In this document: positions 56,227 to 64,000 of the stretch, in pieces
How positions within the stretch are numbered: position 1 is the first letter of the stretch
Layout of the letters: each line of letters opens with the position of its first letter
NCBI RefSeq assembly: GCF_035994185.1
Contig: NZ_CP108538.1
Span: 6,239,501-6,303,500 of the forward strand
Length of the DNA stretch: 64,000 bases
Direction of reading: 5' to 3'
Source of the DNA: Streptomyces sp. NBC_01217
Lineage (GTDB): Bacteria; Actinomycetota; Actinomycetes; Streptomycetales; Streptomycetaceae
Position numbers and translations under genes: made by a program
The notes under the pieces: generated by a model
What the model was told of the DNA's origin: nothing
The model's database searches: none
The model's input: the letters and a program-made list of their open reading frames with translations, nothing else

Positions 56227-56652
56227 GTGAGCCGCACAGCGCCGACGCCGCAGGCGAGCACCGCACCAGCCCGGAACGCGCGGCTCTTCTTCGCCGGGAT
56301 TCTGCTCCTGTTGATCGGTGCGTTCAACGTCATCGAGGGCCTGGCCGCGCTTTTCAAGGAGGCCGTCTTCGTCGATGCGGGATCCGGAATCCTGATCTTC
56401 AATTTCACCTCCTGGGGCTGGATCCACTTGATCATCGGAGCCCTGCAGATTCTGATCAGCCTGGGCCTGATGGCAGGGCGCAGCTGGGCCACGAAGGCGG
56501 CGGTCGCCGTGGTCGCGTTGAACGTGCTGGGGCAGCTGCTGTTCTTCACGGTCTATCCCTTGTGGTCCACGCTCATCATCGCCCTGGACGTCTTCGTCCT
56601 CTGGTGTCTGATCGTCCACGGCCTCGAATCGGCCGCACGCGAGGCACGTTGA
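56227..56652 (+). CDS. Four-helix membrane protein (DUF7144-like)
   Basis: This 141-residue protein has a short polar N-terminus and four transmembrane helices (about 18-38, 58-80, 88-108 and 112-132). The pattern FFAGILLLLIGAFNVIEGLAAL, followed by FTSWGWIHLIIGALQ, matches the small DUF7144 membrane family known to me; its function is unknown. GTG at 56227 has GGGAG about 5 nt upstream; the frame is open from 56131. It converges on the DUF397 gene with a hairpin between. Confidence 0.7.
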   Translation: MSRTAPTPQASTAPARNARLFFAGILLLLIGAFNVIEGLAALFKEAVFVDAGSGILIFNFTSWGWIHLIIGALQILISLGLMAGRSWATKAAVAVVALNVLGQLLFFTVYPLWSTLIIALDVFVLWCLIVHGLESAAREAR

Positions 56653-56697
56653 ACCAACGCGTGACACAGTCGTGCCAGGGCCCGTCAGCCACGGCAA

Positions 56698-56723
56698 CGG
56701 CCCCCGCCGCTTGGCGAGGGCCG
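56698..56723. terminator. Terminator between membrane-protein and DUF397 genes
   Basis: CGGCCCCCGCC (56698-56708) pairs with GGCGAGGGCCG (56713-56723) with one mismatch, loop GCTT. Confidence 0.5.
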
Positions 56724-56748
56724 GTTCGTACGGGGGCTGTTGCGTGGC

Positions 56749-57036
56749 TCAGACGGCGAAATCCCCGCTCTTGGCGGCGGTCACGAACGACGACCAGGCG
56801 GCCGACTCGAAGATGAGCGCGGGGCCGCCCGGGTTCTTGCTGTCACGTACGGGCACGACGGCGGGAAAGCCGTCGGCCACCTCGATGCACTCGCCGCCGT
56901 CTGTGTTGCTGTAGCTGGACTTGCGCCAGGCGGCGGCGCTCAGGAAGTCGTCGGAGACCTCGATGCACGCGCCGCCGTCCGTGTTGCTGTAGCTGCTCTT
57001 GCGCCACGTGACGTTGCTCAGGTCGATGGCTCGCAC
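56749..57036 (-). CDS. DUF397 protein with internal duplication
   Basis: This 95-residue protein contains the DUF397 core twice at its N-terminus: WRKSSYSNTDGGACIEVSD (about 11-29) and WRKSSYSNTDGGECIEVAD (about 37-55), then a single C-terminal DUF397 part VRDSKNPGGPALIF. In Streptomyces, DUF397 proteins pair with XRE-family regulators and modulate them. The GTG start lies 19 nt inside the end of the XRE gene, so expression is coupled. The duplication is also visible in DNA (78-bp period). Confidence 0.88.
   Translation of the reverse strand: MRAIDLSNVTWRKSSYSNTDGGACIEVSDDFLSAAAWRKSSYSNTDGGECIEVADGFPAVVPVRDSKNPGGPALIFESAAWSSFVTAAKSGDFAV
56881..57006. repeat. 78-bp-offset direct duplication inside the DUF397 gene
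   Basis: The segment near 56881-56928 recurs near 56959-57006 with only a few base changes (both contain GTGTTGCTGTAGCTG and CTTGCGCCA). It explains the duplicated 26-residue DUF397 core and looks like a recent partial gene duplication. Confidence 0.8.
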
Positions 57037-57860
57037 GGTACTTCCTCCAACATCTGCATGATGAACTTCCGTGACTGGACCGGGGACATCGCCTGGTCAC
57101 GCACCGCATCATATCTGCGCTGCACTCGCTCGACCCTGGCTGTTTCCTCGATCAGTTCACCGCGTACGTCGTTCTCCGTGTAGGCCACCGTACGCCCGTC
57201 CGACAGCCGCAGGAACCACACTTCGGTGTTCATCAGGCCGTGCGGACCGGCGCTGAACGGCAGTACATGCAGGGTGATGTTGGGGCGGTCCGAGGCCTCG
57301 GACAGATACTCCAGCTGCTCCCGCCACGCCTGGGAGTCGCGCAACTGGGTGCGCAGCACCGCCTCGGAGAGGATGACGCGGAACGGTGGTGCGTCGTCCC
57401 CCTCCAGCAGCTTTCGTCGCCCTATGCGCGCTTCGACCTGTTGGCTCAGCTCTTCGCCCCTGGTGCCGCCCGCCGCGAGCGCCTCGCGCGCGTACTTGCT
57501 TGTCTGGAGCAGGCCCGGTGGCGCGCTCACGGAGTACTGCCACAGGCTCACCGCCTCGGCCTCCAAGGTCATGTACCGGCGGTACTGCTCCCGGAACTGG
57601 ATCGGGTCGCCGACCGCGAGTTCCCACAACGTGAGCAGCAGGCCGGGCGTCCCGTAGTGCTGGTCCAGCGCCTGCACGACCTCCGGGCCGCCGAGGGTCT
57701 CCCCGCTCTCCATCTTGCCGAACAACGACCAGTCCCAGCCGAGCACCTCGCCGAGCTTGCGCAGGCTGTGGCCGTTCTGCGAGCGGAGTAACCGCAGCTC
57801 CTCGACGAACCGTTGACGTGGTTGCTGGCTCCGACCCGTGACCACCCGTCTCGGCGGCAT
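57018..57860 (-). CDS. XRE-family regulator with DUF5753
   Basis: This 280-residue regulator has an N-terminal helix-turn-helix (LRSQNGHSLRKLGEVLGW, about 22-75) and a C-terminal DUF5753 domain (about 95-275), the standard Streptomyces layout exemplified by BldB/AbaA-type XRE-DUF397 systems. ATG at 57860 has GGAGGAG 6 nt upstream; the frame is open to 57995. It overlaps the DUF397 gene by 19 nt at its 3' end and diverges from a three-gene operon. It may control both. Confidence 0.92.
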   Translation of the reverse strand: MPPRRVVTGRSQQPRQRFVEELRLLRSQNGHSLRKLGEVLGWDWSLFGKMESGETLGGPEVVQALDQHYGTPGLLLTLWELAVGDPIQFREQYRRYMTLEAEAVSLWQYSVSAPPGLLQTSKYAREALAAGGTRGEELSQQVEARIGRRKLLEGDDAPPFRVILSEAVLRTQLRDSQAWREQLEYLSEASDRPNITLHVLPFSAGPHGLMNTEVWFLRLSDGRTVAYTENDVRGELIEETARVERVQRRYDAVRDQAMSPVQSRKFIMQMLEEVPCEPST

Positions 57861-58030
57861 GACGTACTCCTCCGTGGAAGGTGTGGAACTACCGCCGCAC
57901 GGCCGGGAAGTAGAGCGTGCCGGTGGTGTCCGTTCCCCGTTCCGGGTCCATTCTCGTAATGCCCGGAACACGCACAGTAATCCAAGCCCCCACATCTCAC
58001 ACCGGTGTTGGGCGAAACGGAGCCGAACTC

Positions 58031-58255
58031 ATGACGACGCAGCGGCGAGCGGTCAGGAAGATCAACGAAGCCGAGGAGGCCCGCGACGTGCTCGGTGCGG
58101 CGCTCCGGCGGGCGGGCATCCAGCTCCCCGCGCTGGACGTCCGCCCCGTGTCGCGCACCGAAGGCTCCGAGTACGCCCTGGTGACCCTCGGTGAGTGCTC
58201 CGCGCCCGTGGCCTGTGCGCTGGCGGCGGTCATCGAGAAGGGAGCGGCGCGGTGA
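58031..58255 (+). CDS. Small hypothetical protein, first gene of a three-gene overlapping operon
   Basis: This 74-residue protein has an Arg-rich N-terminus and a hydrophobic-alternating core (YALVTLGECSAPVACALAAVIEKG). It is not recognised beyond being typical of genes beside XRE/DUF397 loci. ATG at 58031 has GGAG about 9 nt upstream. The stop overlaps the next GTG by 4 nt. It diverges from the XRE regulator, which suggests shared control. Confidence 0.65.
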   Translation: MTTQRRAVRKINEAEEARDVLGAALRRAGIQLPALDVRPVSRTEGSEYALVTLGECSAPVACALAAVIEKGAAR

Positions 58256-58536
58256 CCCGGCGCGTGTTCCGCTACGTACCGTTCACCATCGAGCAGGACG
58301 CGACGGCGGAGCCGGAGTACGAGGCCCGCTGTGTGTCCGGCGACGAAACCGAGTGTGGCGCGCGCTCCGGCACGTACAGCCATCCGGCGCCGGTCGAGGA
58401 GTGGCAGCGTCGGCACACCCAGGAGACCCGACACCGGCGCTACCACCGCGACTTCCGCGATTACGCGGTCATGCGGCCGACGGCGGAGACAGGTGAGCCG
58501 ACCGAGCCGGTGCGGGCGGGCGGGGGCACGGTGTGA
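58252..58536 (+). CDS. DUF7848-like protein
   Basis: This 94-residue protein has RYVPFTIEQDATAEPEYEARCVSGDE, then CGARSGTY and EEWQRRHTQETRHRRY, matching what I recall of DUF7848, a small family beside XRE-DUF397 genes. Two cysteines and a His-rich stretch could bind metal. The GTG start (58252) overlaps the previous stop and its own stop overlaps the next GTG (both GTGA), so the three genes are translated as a chain. Confidence 0.65.
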   Translation: MTRRVFRYVPFTIEQDATAEPEYEARCVSGDETECGARSGTYSHPAPVEEWQRRHTQETRHRRYHRDFRDYAVMRPTAETGEPTEPVRAGGGTV

Positions 58537-58904
58537 ACTTCGCTCCGGCCGTCGAACGCCCGTGGCGCGACGCGTGGCCGCTGGTCGCTCGGACGGATGA
58601 CGGCAACGCGTGGGTGACGGGGGCCTGTTGGCTGTACTGCCGCCGCGAGGGCGTGCGCGTGCTGTGGATAGGTTCCGTGCACACCCCGGGCGCGACGGGC
58701 GACCTGTACGCGTGCGGCTCGTGCGTCGCGGAACTCGACCACATGGTGCGCACCCAGTCGCACGCCAGGGACGCACCCGCCGGGACGCAGACCAGGCAGA
58801 AGGCCAGGGCCAGGAACAAGAACGAGGCGTGCGAACACCGGCAGACCGAGAACCGCGACGGCAAGACCCACTGCCGCGTCTGTGAGCAACAGCTCTATCT
58901 GTGA
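58533..58904 (+). CDS. Cys-rich putative zinc-ribbon protein
   Basis: This 123-residue protein has an N-terminal half of about 75 residues with CWLYC and YACGSCVAELDH, a charged Lys/Arg linker (about 82-97) and a C-terminal CEHRQ...HCRVC pattern suggesting zinc binding. No family is recognised. It is the last gene of the overlapping trio, with a GTG start at 58533. It is probably cytosolic and could act with the upstream DUF7848 protein. Confidence 0.65.
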   Translation: MNFAPAVERPWRDAWPLVARTDDGNAWVTGACWLYCRREGVRVLWIGSVHTPGATGDLYACGSCVAELDHMVRTQSHARDAPAGTQTRQKARARNKNEACEHRQTENRDGKTHCRVCEQQLYL

Positions 58905-59072
58905 AAGCCCGGCCGGACACGGCTGACAGGACCGCCCCCACACATTCCTGGCCAGGTGAACGTCACCCGGGCCGCGGACCGACTGACGGCTACGGGGTCT
59001 GCCGGCCAACTTTCCCGAAGAAATTCTGCAAAAATACTTTTGGAAAGGCTCTGGGGGATCTAGCCTCCTGCC

Positions 59073-59717
59073 ATGGTCAGCGAAGAACAGAGACGCGTAC
59101 TCGATCCTGAGCGGGACGCGGCAGCCCTGAAGGCCCTTACGCACCCTCTGCGTATCCGGCTGCTCGGGATGCTGCGGCAGGACGGCCCGGCCACCGCGAG
59201 CGAACTCGCGGTCAGGACCGGGGAGTCGTCCGCTTCGACCAGTTATCACCTGCGGGTCCTGGCGAAGTACGCGTTCATCGCCGAGGCCGAGCACCGTGAC
59301 GGGCGGGAGCGCCGCTGGCAGGCGGTGCACGCCGTGACGTCCTGGAACAACACGGCAATGGAGGCCGCGCCGGGAAGCCGCGCCTGGGTCGGCCTGTCGC
59401 GCAGGGCCCAGATCGAGCACCTGGAGGCATCCCTGGTCCGGCACGAGGCCGACATCACCGCAGGGCGGCTGGGCCAGGAGTGGGTGGAGCCGTCCGGGAT
59501 CAGCGACCTGATGCCGCGTCTGACCCCCGAGTCGCTTTCCGAACTCTGGGAGGTGATCGACCGGAAGCTGGAGGAGCTGACCACCCGCGACGCAGAGGAT
59601 CCGCGCGCGGCGCAGGTCGTGTTCCTCACCGCCGGGCTGCCCCTGGCACCGCGCGACCCCGGCGCGGAGCCGGACACGTCCGCCCCTGCGGAGACGGATG
59701 CCGAGAGCGCCTCATGA
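59073..59717 (+). CDS. ArsR-like winged-helix regulator
   Basis: This 214-residue protein has an N-terminal ArsR-type winged helix (ALKALTHPLRIRLLGMLRQDG, then STSYHLRVLAKYAFI, about 15-90) and a longer C-terminal effector region. It lacks the metal-binding cysteines of true ArsR. The stop overlaps the MFS start (ATGA), so it co-expresses with the transporter and probably represses it in response to a small molecule. The AT-rich stretch at about 59018-59045 upstream is the probable promoter. Confidence 0.85.
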   Translation: MVSEEQRRVLDPERDAAALKALTHPLRIRLLGMLRQDGPATASELAVRTGESSASTSYHLRVLAKYAFIAEAEHRDGRERRWQAVHAVTSWNNTAMEAAPGSRAWVGLSRRAQIEHLEASLVRHEADITAGRLGQEWVEPSGISDLMPRLTPESLSELWEVIDRKLEELTTRDAEDPRAAQVVFLTAGLPLAPRDPGAEPDTSAPAETDAESAS

Positions 59718-61087
59718 CCAGGGCGCTGGACATACCCACCGCACGCCGCCGCTACGTCACGGTCTGCGTGCTCTTCTGGCTGCCTGTGGGACTGACCATC
59801 GCCCCCTTGATCCTGCTGTTCACCGAGCGCGGCATGACCATGGCGGCCATCGCGGGCTTCTTCGCCGCGCACTCCCTCACCGCCGCAGCGCTGGAACTGC
59901 CCACCGGAGGACTGTCCGACGTGCTGGGACGCCGCGTTGTCCTGGCCGCCGCCGGCCTGCTGAACCTGGCTGCCATAACCCTTCAGGGCCTGGGCACTAC
60001 TCCCTGGCTGCTCGGCCTGGGCATGGCGCTGATGGGTACGGCCCGCGCCCTGTCCAGCGGACCGGCCGAAGCCTGGTACGTCGACACCGTCCACGCACAC
60101 TCCGGCCCCGGCGCCGAACTGCGCACCGGCCTGGCCCGAGGCTCCTCCGCGACATCCGCCGCGCTCGCCGCGGGCACCCTGCTCGGCGGCGCCCTTCCCT
60201 GGCTGCTCGGACTCGGCCCCGACCTCGGCGCCCGGCTGGGCGAAGCCACCTCCGGACTGGTGCTGCCCCTTTCCGTCCCGCTGCTGCTGGGCGCAGCGGT
60301 CGAGGTCGCCTTCGTGCTGTACGTCTTGACCGCTCTGCGGGAGCCGCCCCGGCCGGCGGCCACCTTGCGCGACGTACTCCGAGGCGTCCCGGCGACCGTC
60401 GCAGGCGGGCTGCGCCTGGGTGGCCGCGATGCGCTGGTCCGCCGGGTGTTCCTCAGCGCAGGGGCCGCCGGCAGCGCCCTGGCCACGATCGAACTGCTCA
60501 CGCCGGGCCGTGCCGCGGCCCTCACGGGCGCATCGGAGTCGGGGGCGGTGCTCTTCGCCGCACTCGCCTGCGCCGGATTCATCTGCTCGGGTATCGGCAG
60601 CCACCTCGCACCGCTGACCGCCCGGCTCGCGGGCAGCGGCGAGCGCGCGGTCCTGGTGAGCCTCGGCATCAGCGCGAGCGGCCTGCTTCTGCTCGGCACG
60701 ACCGCTGCTTTCACAGGAGTGGGCTCCATGGTCCTCGCGGCCACCGCCTACGGCCTGGTCTACCTCGGGCTCGGCGCGGCGGGACCGAGTGAGAACGACA
60801 TCCTGCACCGCCGTGTCGCCGGCGCGGGCCGGGCCACCGCGCTGTCCGTCCAGTCGCTTGCCCTGCAACTGGTAGGGGCTCTCACCGGCTTGATCGTCGG
60901 CGTCCTCCCGCCGGGCCCGCTGCCCTGGCTGCTGGGAGGCACCGCGCTCCTGGCAGGAGCACTCCTGTGGGTCCACCGAAGCGGGCCCACACCCCCCACT
61001 CCGGCGGCAACCGCCCAGCCGCACACCGTGCCGTCCTTCCCGAGCACCGTCGGCTCCGACCCCCGTCAATCAGATGACGGTCAGTAG
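59714..61087 (+). CDS. MFS transporter, probable drug efflux
   Basis: This 457-residue protein has about twelve transmembrane helices. The family motif ELPTGGLSDVLGRRVVLAAAG (motif A, about 55-75) marks the major facilitator superfamily. The ATG at 59714 overlaps the regulator stop by 4 nt; the frame is open from 59480. It probably exports a hydrophobic compound under control of the upstream ArsR-like protein; the substrate is unknown. The C-terminal tail is Pro/Thr-rich. Confidence 0.88.
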   Translation: MTRALDIPTARRRYVTVCVLFWLPVGLTIAPLILLFTERGMTMAAIAGFFAAHSLTAAALELPTGGLSDVLGRRVVLAAAGLLNLAAITLQGLGTTPWLLGLGMALMGTARALSSGPAEAWYVDTVHAHSGPGAELRTGLARGSSATSAALAAGTLLGGALPWLLGLGPDLGARLGEATSGLVLPLSVPLLLGAAVEVAFVLYVLTALREPPRPAATLRDVLRGVPATVAGGLRLGGRDALVRRVFLSAGAAGSALATIELLTPGRAAALTGASESGAVLFAALACAGFICSGIGSHLAPLTARLAGSGERAVLVSLGISASGLLLLGTTAAFTGVGSMVLAATAYGLVYLGLGAAGPSENDILHRRVAGAGRATALSVQSLALQLVGALTGLIVGVLPPGPLPWLLGGTALLAGALLWVHRSGPTPPTPAATAQPHTVPSFPSTVGSDPRQSDDGQ

Positions 61088-61301
61088 TACCGGGGCCGAC
61101 AATCCCGTAGAAAACGGTGTCAGAAAGTCGATGCGCTCAAGAACTTGAGGAGCACCGTTCCGGCCCGCGCGCGTACTGTATGAATTTTATTTGCCCGTTG
61201 TGCGCTTTCTCCGTGTTTAATCGCGGACGGTCGTGAACGCGGTGGGTGCGATCCCGTGCGTCCACTGCCGTCTCGCCCCGGTGCACGCCCAGTTGGGGGT
61301 T

Positions 61302-61313
61302 GACAACGTTGTC
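61302..61313. promoter_or_regulatory. LacI-type palindrome upstream of the GH92 gene
   Basis: GACAACGTTGTC is a perfect 12-bp palindrome with a central CG, 44-55 bp before the GTG start. This is the general form of LacI-family operators. The rest of the gap from 61088 shows only a weak inverted repeat (CTCAAG-AA-CTTGAG, 61136-61149). Confidence 0.6.
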
Positions 61314-61357
61314 TTCCGCTGGGTCGTGCGTGCGTATCGCGACGCTGGAGAGGTTAC

Positions 61358-64000
61358 GTGTCCATCAGATCCCATCCCCCCTTGCCCCGCGAGGACCTTC
61401 CGAGAACCGCCCGCCGGCGTCGCCGGCCACTGCGCGCGACGGTCGCCGCGCTGCTCACCGGGGCGCTCGGCCTCACCGCGCTGGCGGGTGGCGGCGCGGC
61501 CGCAGCAGTGCCCGTCGCGACCACGTCGGCGGGGTCCGCAGGAACATCCGGCGGCACGGACTACACCAAGCTCGTCGACCCGTTCGTGTCGACCGCCGGT
61601 GACGACGGCAACGACCTGCCGGGCGCACAGGCACCCCACAGCCTCGCCAAGGTCAACCCGCTGACCACGCCGAACCGCAACCACACCGGGTACGACTACA
61701 ACGAGGACCAGATCGCCGGGTTCACCGCGACGAACCTCGACGGCGTCGGCGGCTCGGGAGGCGGTGGCGACCTGCTCGTCGTCCCGACCTCCGTGCAGTA
61801 CGACAAGCGCCCCGCCCCCAGCACGTACGCGCACAACTACAGCCACGACGACGAGACCGCGACGCCCGGCTACTACCAGGTGGGACTCGGCGCCGTCTCC
61901 GGAACCGGGTCGTCGGTGAAGCAGGACCCGGGCACCATCAAGGCCGAGACGACCGCGACGACGCGTACGGCGTTGCAGCGGTACAGCTTCCCCTCCGGGT
62001 CGGACCCCGAGCTCGTCCTCGACCTGGCGAACAACTTCACCAGCCGCACCCGCTCGACCATGAAGGCGACAACGCTCCCGGACGGGACCACCTCGATCAC
62101 CGGGCTCATCGCGGGGTCGTTCAACGGCGCCTCGTACCAGCTGTATTACGACGCCACCACGAACGTCCCGGTGACCTCCCTGAAGAGCTGGGGCAACGAC
62201 GGCAAGCTGAGCGACGCGACCGCGCAGGACGGGTCCGACACCGGCGCCGTCCTCGGGTTCGACAAGTCCGCAGGCGACGACATCGAACTGCGCATCACGC
62301 TGTCGCCGATCAGCGCCGAGCAGGCCACGACCGACCAGCACAACGAGGTGGGCGACCTCACCTTCGACCAGGCGCGCGCGCAGACGAAGGCGGCCTGGAA
62401 CAGCGCGCTCGGCGCCGTCGCCGTGCGTACCTCGGCGAAGTCCGACCCCGGGTCGACGCTCACCAAGGAGTTCTACACGCACCTGTACCGCATGTACGCG
62501 CTGCCGGTGAACGCCACCAGCACCAGCGGAACGTACCGCGGCGCCGACGGGGCGGTGCACAAGGCGAACGGCTTCACGTACTACGACGGCTGGTCCACCT
62601 GGGACGACTTCCGCAAGTACTCCGTCGAGGCGTACATCGACCCGGCCACCTACCGGGACATGATCCAGTCGCTGATCGTGCTCTTCGCCGACGCGCGCAC
62701 CTCGGGCAAGAGCCTGGGCAGTCTCACCCACTCGGTCCCGACCGTGCGCTGGGAGCGTTCGGCCGTGCTGGTCGCCGACGCGCTGTCGAAGGGCTACAAG
62801 AACTTCGACCGGCTCGACGAGGCGTACCCGGCGCTGCTGTCGTACTCCGGGTACTACACGGGGGCGCAGCTGCGGCAGGGCTACGTCACGGGCGATCCCG
62901 GTACGACCGTCCAGCGCGGCTACGACCAGTGGGCGCTGTCCGTCATCGCCGACGCGCTCGGCAAGGAGGCTGACGCGAAGAAGCTGCGCGCCCAGTCGAC
63001 CATGGCGATCGACAACCTCGTGAAGTCCGGCGCCTGGACCGCGGCCGACGGCACCGAGGTGGGTCTGCTCACCCCGCGCGCCGCGGGCGGCGACTGGCAG
63101 AGCGCCGACTACGAGAAGTTCGAGGCGGCCGGCCTCTACCAGGGCACGCTCTGGCAGTACCACTGGTACGACGCGTACGACATGGACGGCCTCATCGAGG
63201 CCATGGGCGGCCAGAAGGCCGGCAAGGCCGCGATCAAGCACATGTTCGGCGAGGACTCCGGCGTCGACGACGGCTCGACCATGCTGCACTCCAACGCGAA
63301 CGAGATCGATCTGCAGGCCCCGTACCTCTTCAACTACGTCGGTGAGCCGAGCCTGACGCAGAAGTGGGTGCGTGCCATCTACACCGGCACGACCTGGAAC
63401 CGCTACATCGCGACGGGCTCCACGAACGAGGCCCCCAGCTCCGGCGGCCAGTTCACCCCGCCCGTCAAGACCCAGGTCTACAAGCTCTCCCCGAACGGCT
63501 TCCTGCCGACCATGGACAACGACGCCGGCACCATGTCGACCATGTTCGTCGCCGCCGCCCTGGGCCTGTTCCCGGTGACCGCCGGTTCCAGCCAGTTCCA
63601 GATCGGCAGCCCGTTCTTCGACTCCACGACGATCACCTACGCCAACGGCACCCGGTTCACGGTGAAGGCCGACGGCGTGTCGCCGAGCAACTACTACGTG
63701 CAGAGCGCGACCCTCAACGGCTCGCGGTTCAACAACACCTGGCTCGACTACTCCCAGATCATCTCCGGCGGAACGCTGGACTTCACCATGGGCTCCAAGC
63801 CCTCCCAGTGGGGCGCCCACACGAAGCCCGCGTACTCGCTGAGCACCGACTCGGGCGACACGGGTGACGGCGGCACGGGAACGGGCAAGGGCGACACCGT
63901 CGTTTCCGCCCACCCGGGCACCGTCGACACCGCCGCGGACGGCACCGTCGACGGCAGTGTGAAGCTGACCCTGGACGGACCGGCGTCGTTCGCCGCCCGC
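61358..64000 (+). CDS. Secreted GH92 alpha-mannosidase-like hydrolase (3' end outside window)
   Basis: At least 881 codons run off the right edge. A basic N-terminus and hydrophobic segment (about 25-52) form a signal peptide. The GH92 domain starts at DYTKLVDPFVSTAGDDGNDLPGA (positions about 68-90) and shows GFTYYDGWSTWDDFR, GDPGTTVQRGYDQWAL, HSNANEIDLQAPYLFNY, and the calcium and catalytic-base region GFLPTMDNDAGTMS. GH92 enzymes are calcium-dependent exo-alpha-mannosidases, mostly 1,2-linked. A Gly/Thr/Asp-rich linker follows near residue 830, so an extra C-terminal domain lies outside. GTG at 61358 has GGAGAGG upstream. Confidence 0.9.
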   Translation, partial: MSIRSHPPLPREDLPRTARRRRRPLRATVAALLTGALGLTALAGGGAAAAVPVATTSAGSAGTSGGTDYTKLVDPFVSTAGDDGNDLPGAQAPHSLAKVNPLTTPNRNHTGYDYNEDQIAGFTATNLDGVGGSGGGGDLLVVPTSVQYDKRPAPSTYAHNYSHDDETATPGYYQVGLGAVSGTGSSVKQDPGTIKAETTATTRTALQRYSFPSGSDPELVLDLANNFTSRTRSTMKATTLPDGTTSITGLIAGSFNGASYQLYYDATTNVPVTSLKSWGNDGKLSDATAQDGSDTGAVLGFDKSAGDDIELRITLSPISAEQATTDQHNEVGDLTFDQARAQTKAAWNSALGAVAVRTSAKSDPGSTLTKEFYTHLYRMYALPVNATSTSGTYRGADGAVHKANGFTYYDGWSTWDDFRKYSVEAYIDPATYRDMIQSLIVLFADARTSGKSLGSLTHSVPTVRWERSAVLVADALSKGYKNFDRLDEAYPALLSYSGYYTGAQLRQGYVTGDPGTTVQRGYDQWALSVIADALGKEADAKKLRAQSTMAIDNLVKSGAWTAADGTEVGLLTPRAAGGDWQSADYEKFEAAGLYQGTLWQYHWYDAYDMDGLIEAMGGQKAGKAAIKHMFGEDSGVDDGSTMLHSNANEIDLQAPYLFNYVGEPSLTQKWVRAIYTGTTWNRYIATGSTNEAPSSGGQFTPPVKTQVYKLSPNGFLPTMDNDAGTMSTMFVAAALGLFPVTAGSSQFQIGSPFFDSTTITYANGTRFTVKADGVSPSNYYVQSATLNGSRFNNTWLDYSQIISGGTLDFTMGSKPSQWGAHTKPAYSLSTDSGDTGDGGTGTGKGDTVVSAHPGTVDTAADGTVDGSVKLTLDGPASFAAR

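Noticed and set aside
55782..56549. N-terminal extension of the PIN protein to 386 residues
   Set aside because: The extension runs in a shadow frame of the antitoxin and membrane-protein genes; the GTGA overlap and PIN homology fix the start at 55781.
61136..61149. CTCAAG-AA-CTTGAG as terminator of the MFS gene
   Set aside because: The 6-bp stem with a 2-nt loop is too weak and lies 50 bp after the stop; kept only as a note.

Overview
The window is very GC-rich, with strong third-position GC, frequent GTG and TTG starts, many 4-nt ATGA/GTGA gene overlaps, secreted polysaccharide hydrolases, DUF397/XRE regulator pairs, a terpene synthase and a GlgE/TreS pathway. Together these point to a Streptomyces chromosome. 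The order glgB-mak-treS-glgE facing glgP is the one I remember from the Streptomyces glycogen cluster; no database search was done.

Layout. 1-9 kb: the end of a CitA/DcuS-type sensor kinase and the C4-dicarboxylate carrier DctA; a secreted GH16 beta-1,3-glucanase with a LacI-type operator; a MerR regulator coupled to thioredoxin; and SDR, aldo/keto and imine-reductase-like oxidoreductases. 8.8-20 kb: the alpha-glucan module (GlgB, maltokinase, TreS, GlgE on the minus strand, GlgP divergent), which converts trehalose to maltose, maltose-1-phosphate and branched glucan, and phosphorolyses it again. 20-28 kb: a secreted alginate-lyase-like protein, an M4 metalloprotease, a tetR/MFS deletion scar and an asymmetric heterodimeric ABC exporter. 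28-36.5 kb: GlgX, a lipoprotein L,D-transpeptidase behind a sigma-E-like promoter, enoyl-CoA hydratase, an RsbW-like ATPase with a TTA codon, a 52-residue protein, an acetyltransferase, a two-EF-hand protein and a terpene synthase.

36.9-51.9 kb: a minus-strand type VII (ESX) secretion island. From its 5' end it holds two Esx-like proteins, a DUF6507 protein, a 1141-residue secreted polymorphic toxin, a probable immunity protein, accessory proteins, EccD, an EspI-like ATPase, EccC and a DUF6177 protein. EccB, EccE and mycosin are not in the window. The toxin carries a region with RelA/SpoT-synthetase-like motifs, a 42-bp tandem repeat, and a C-terminal domain with a HEYVES motif. I consider it the most interesting locus.

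52-64 kb: accessory DNA with a truncated GlxA-type regulator, a decayed IS630 transposase, a methyltransferase, a VapBC-type toxin-antitoxin pair with an AT-rich palindrome, an XRE/DUF397 locus with a small overlapping operon, an ArsR/MFS pair, and a secreted GH92 mannosidase running off the right edge behind a second LacI-type palindrome.

No rRNA, tRNA or CRISPR array was recognised.
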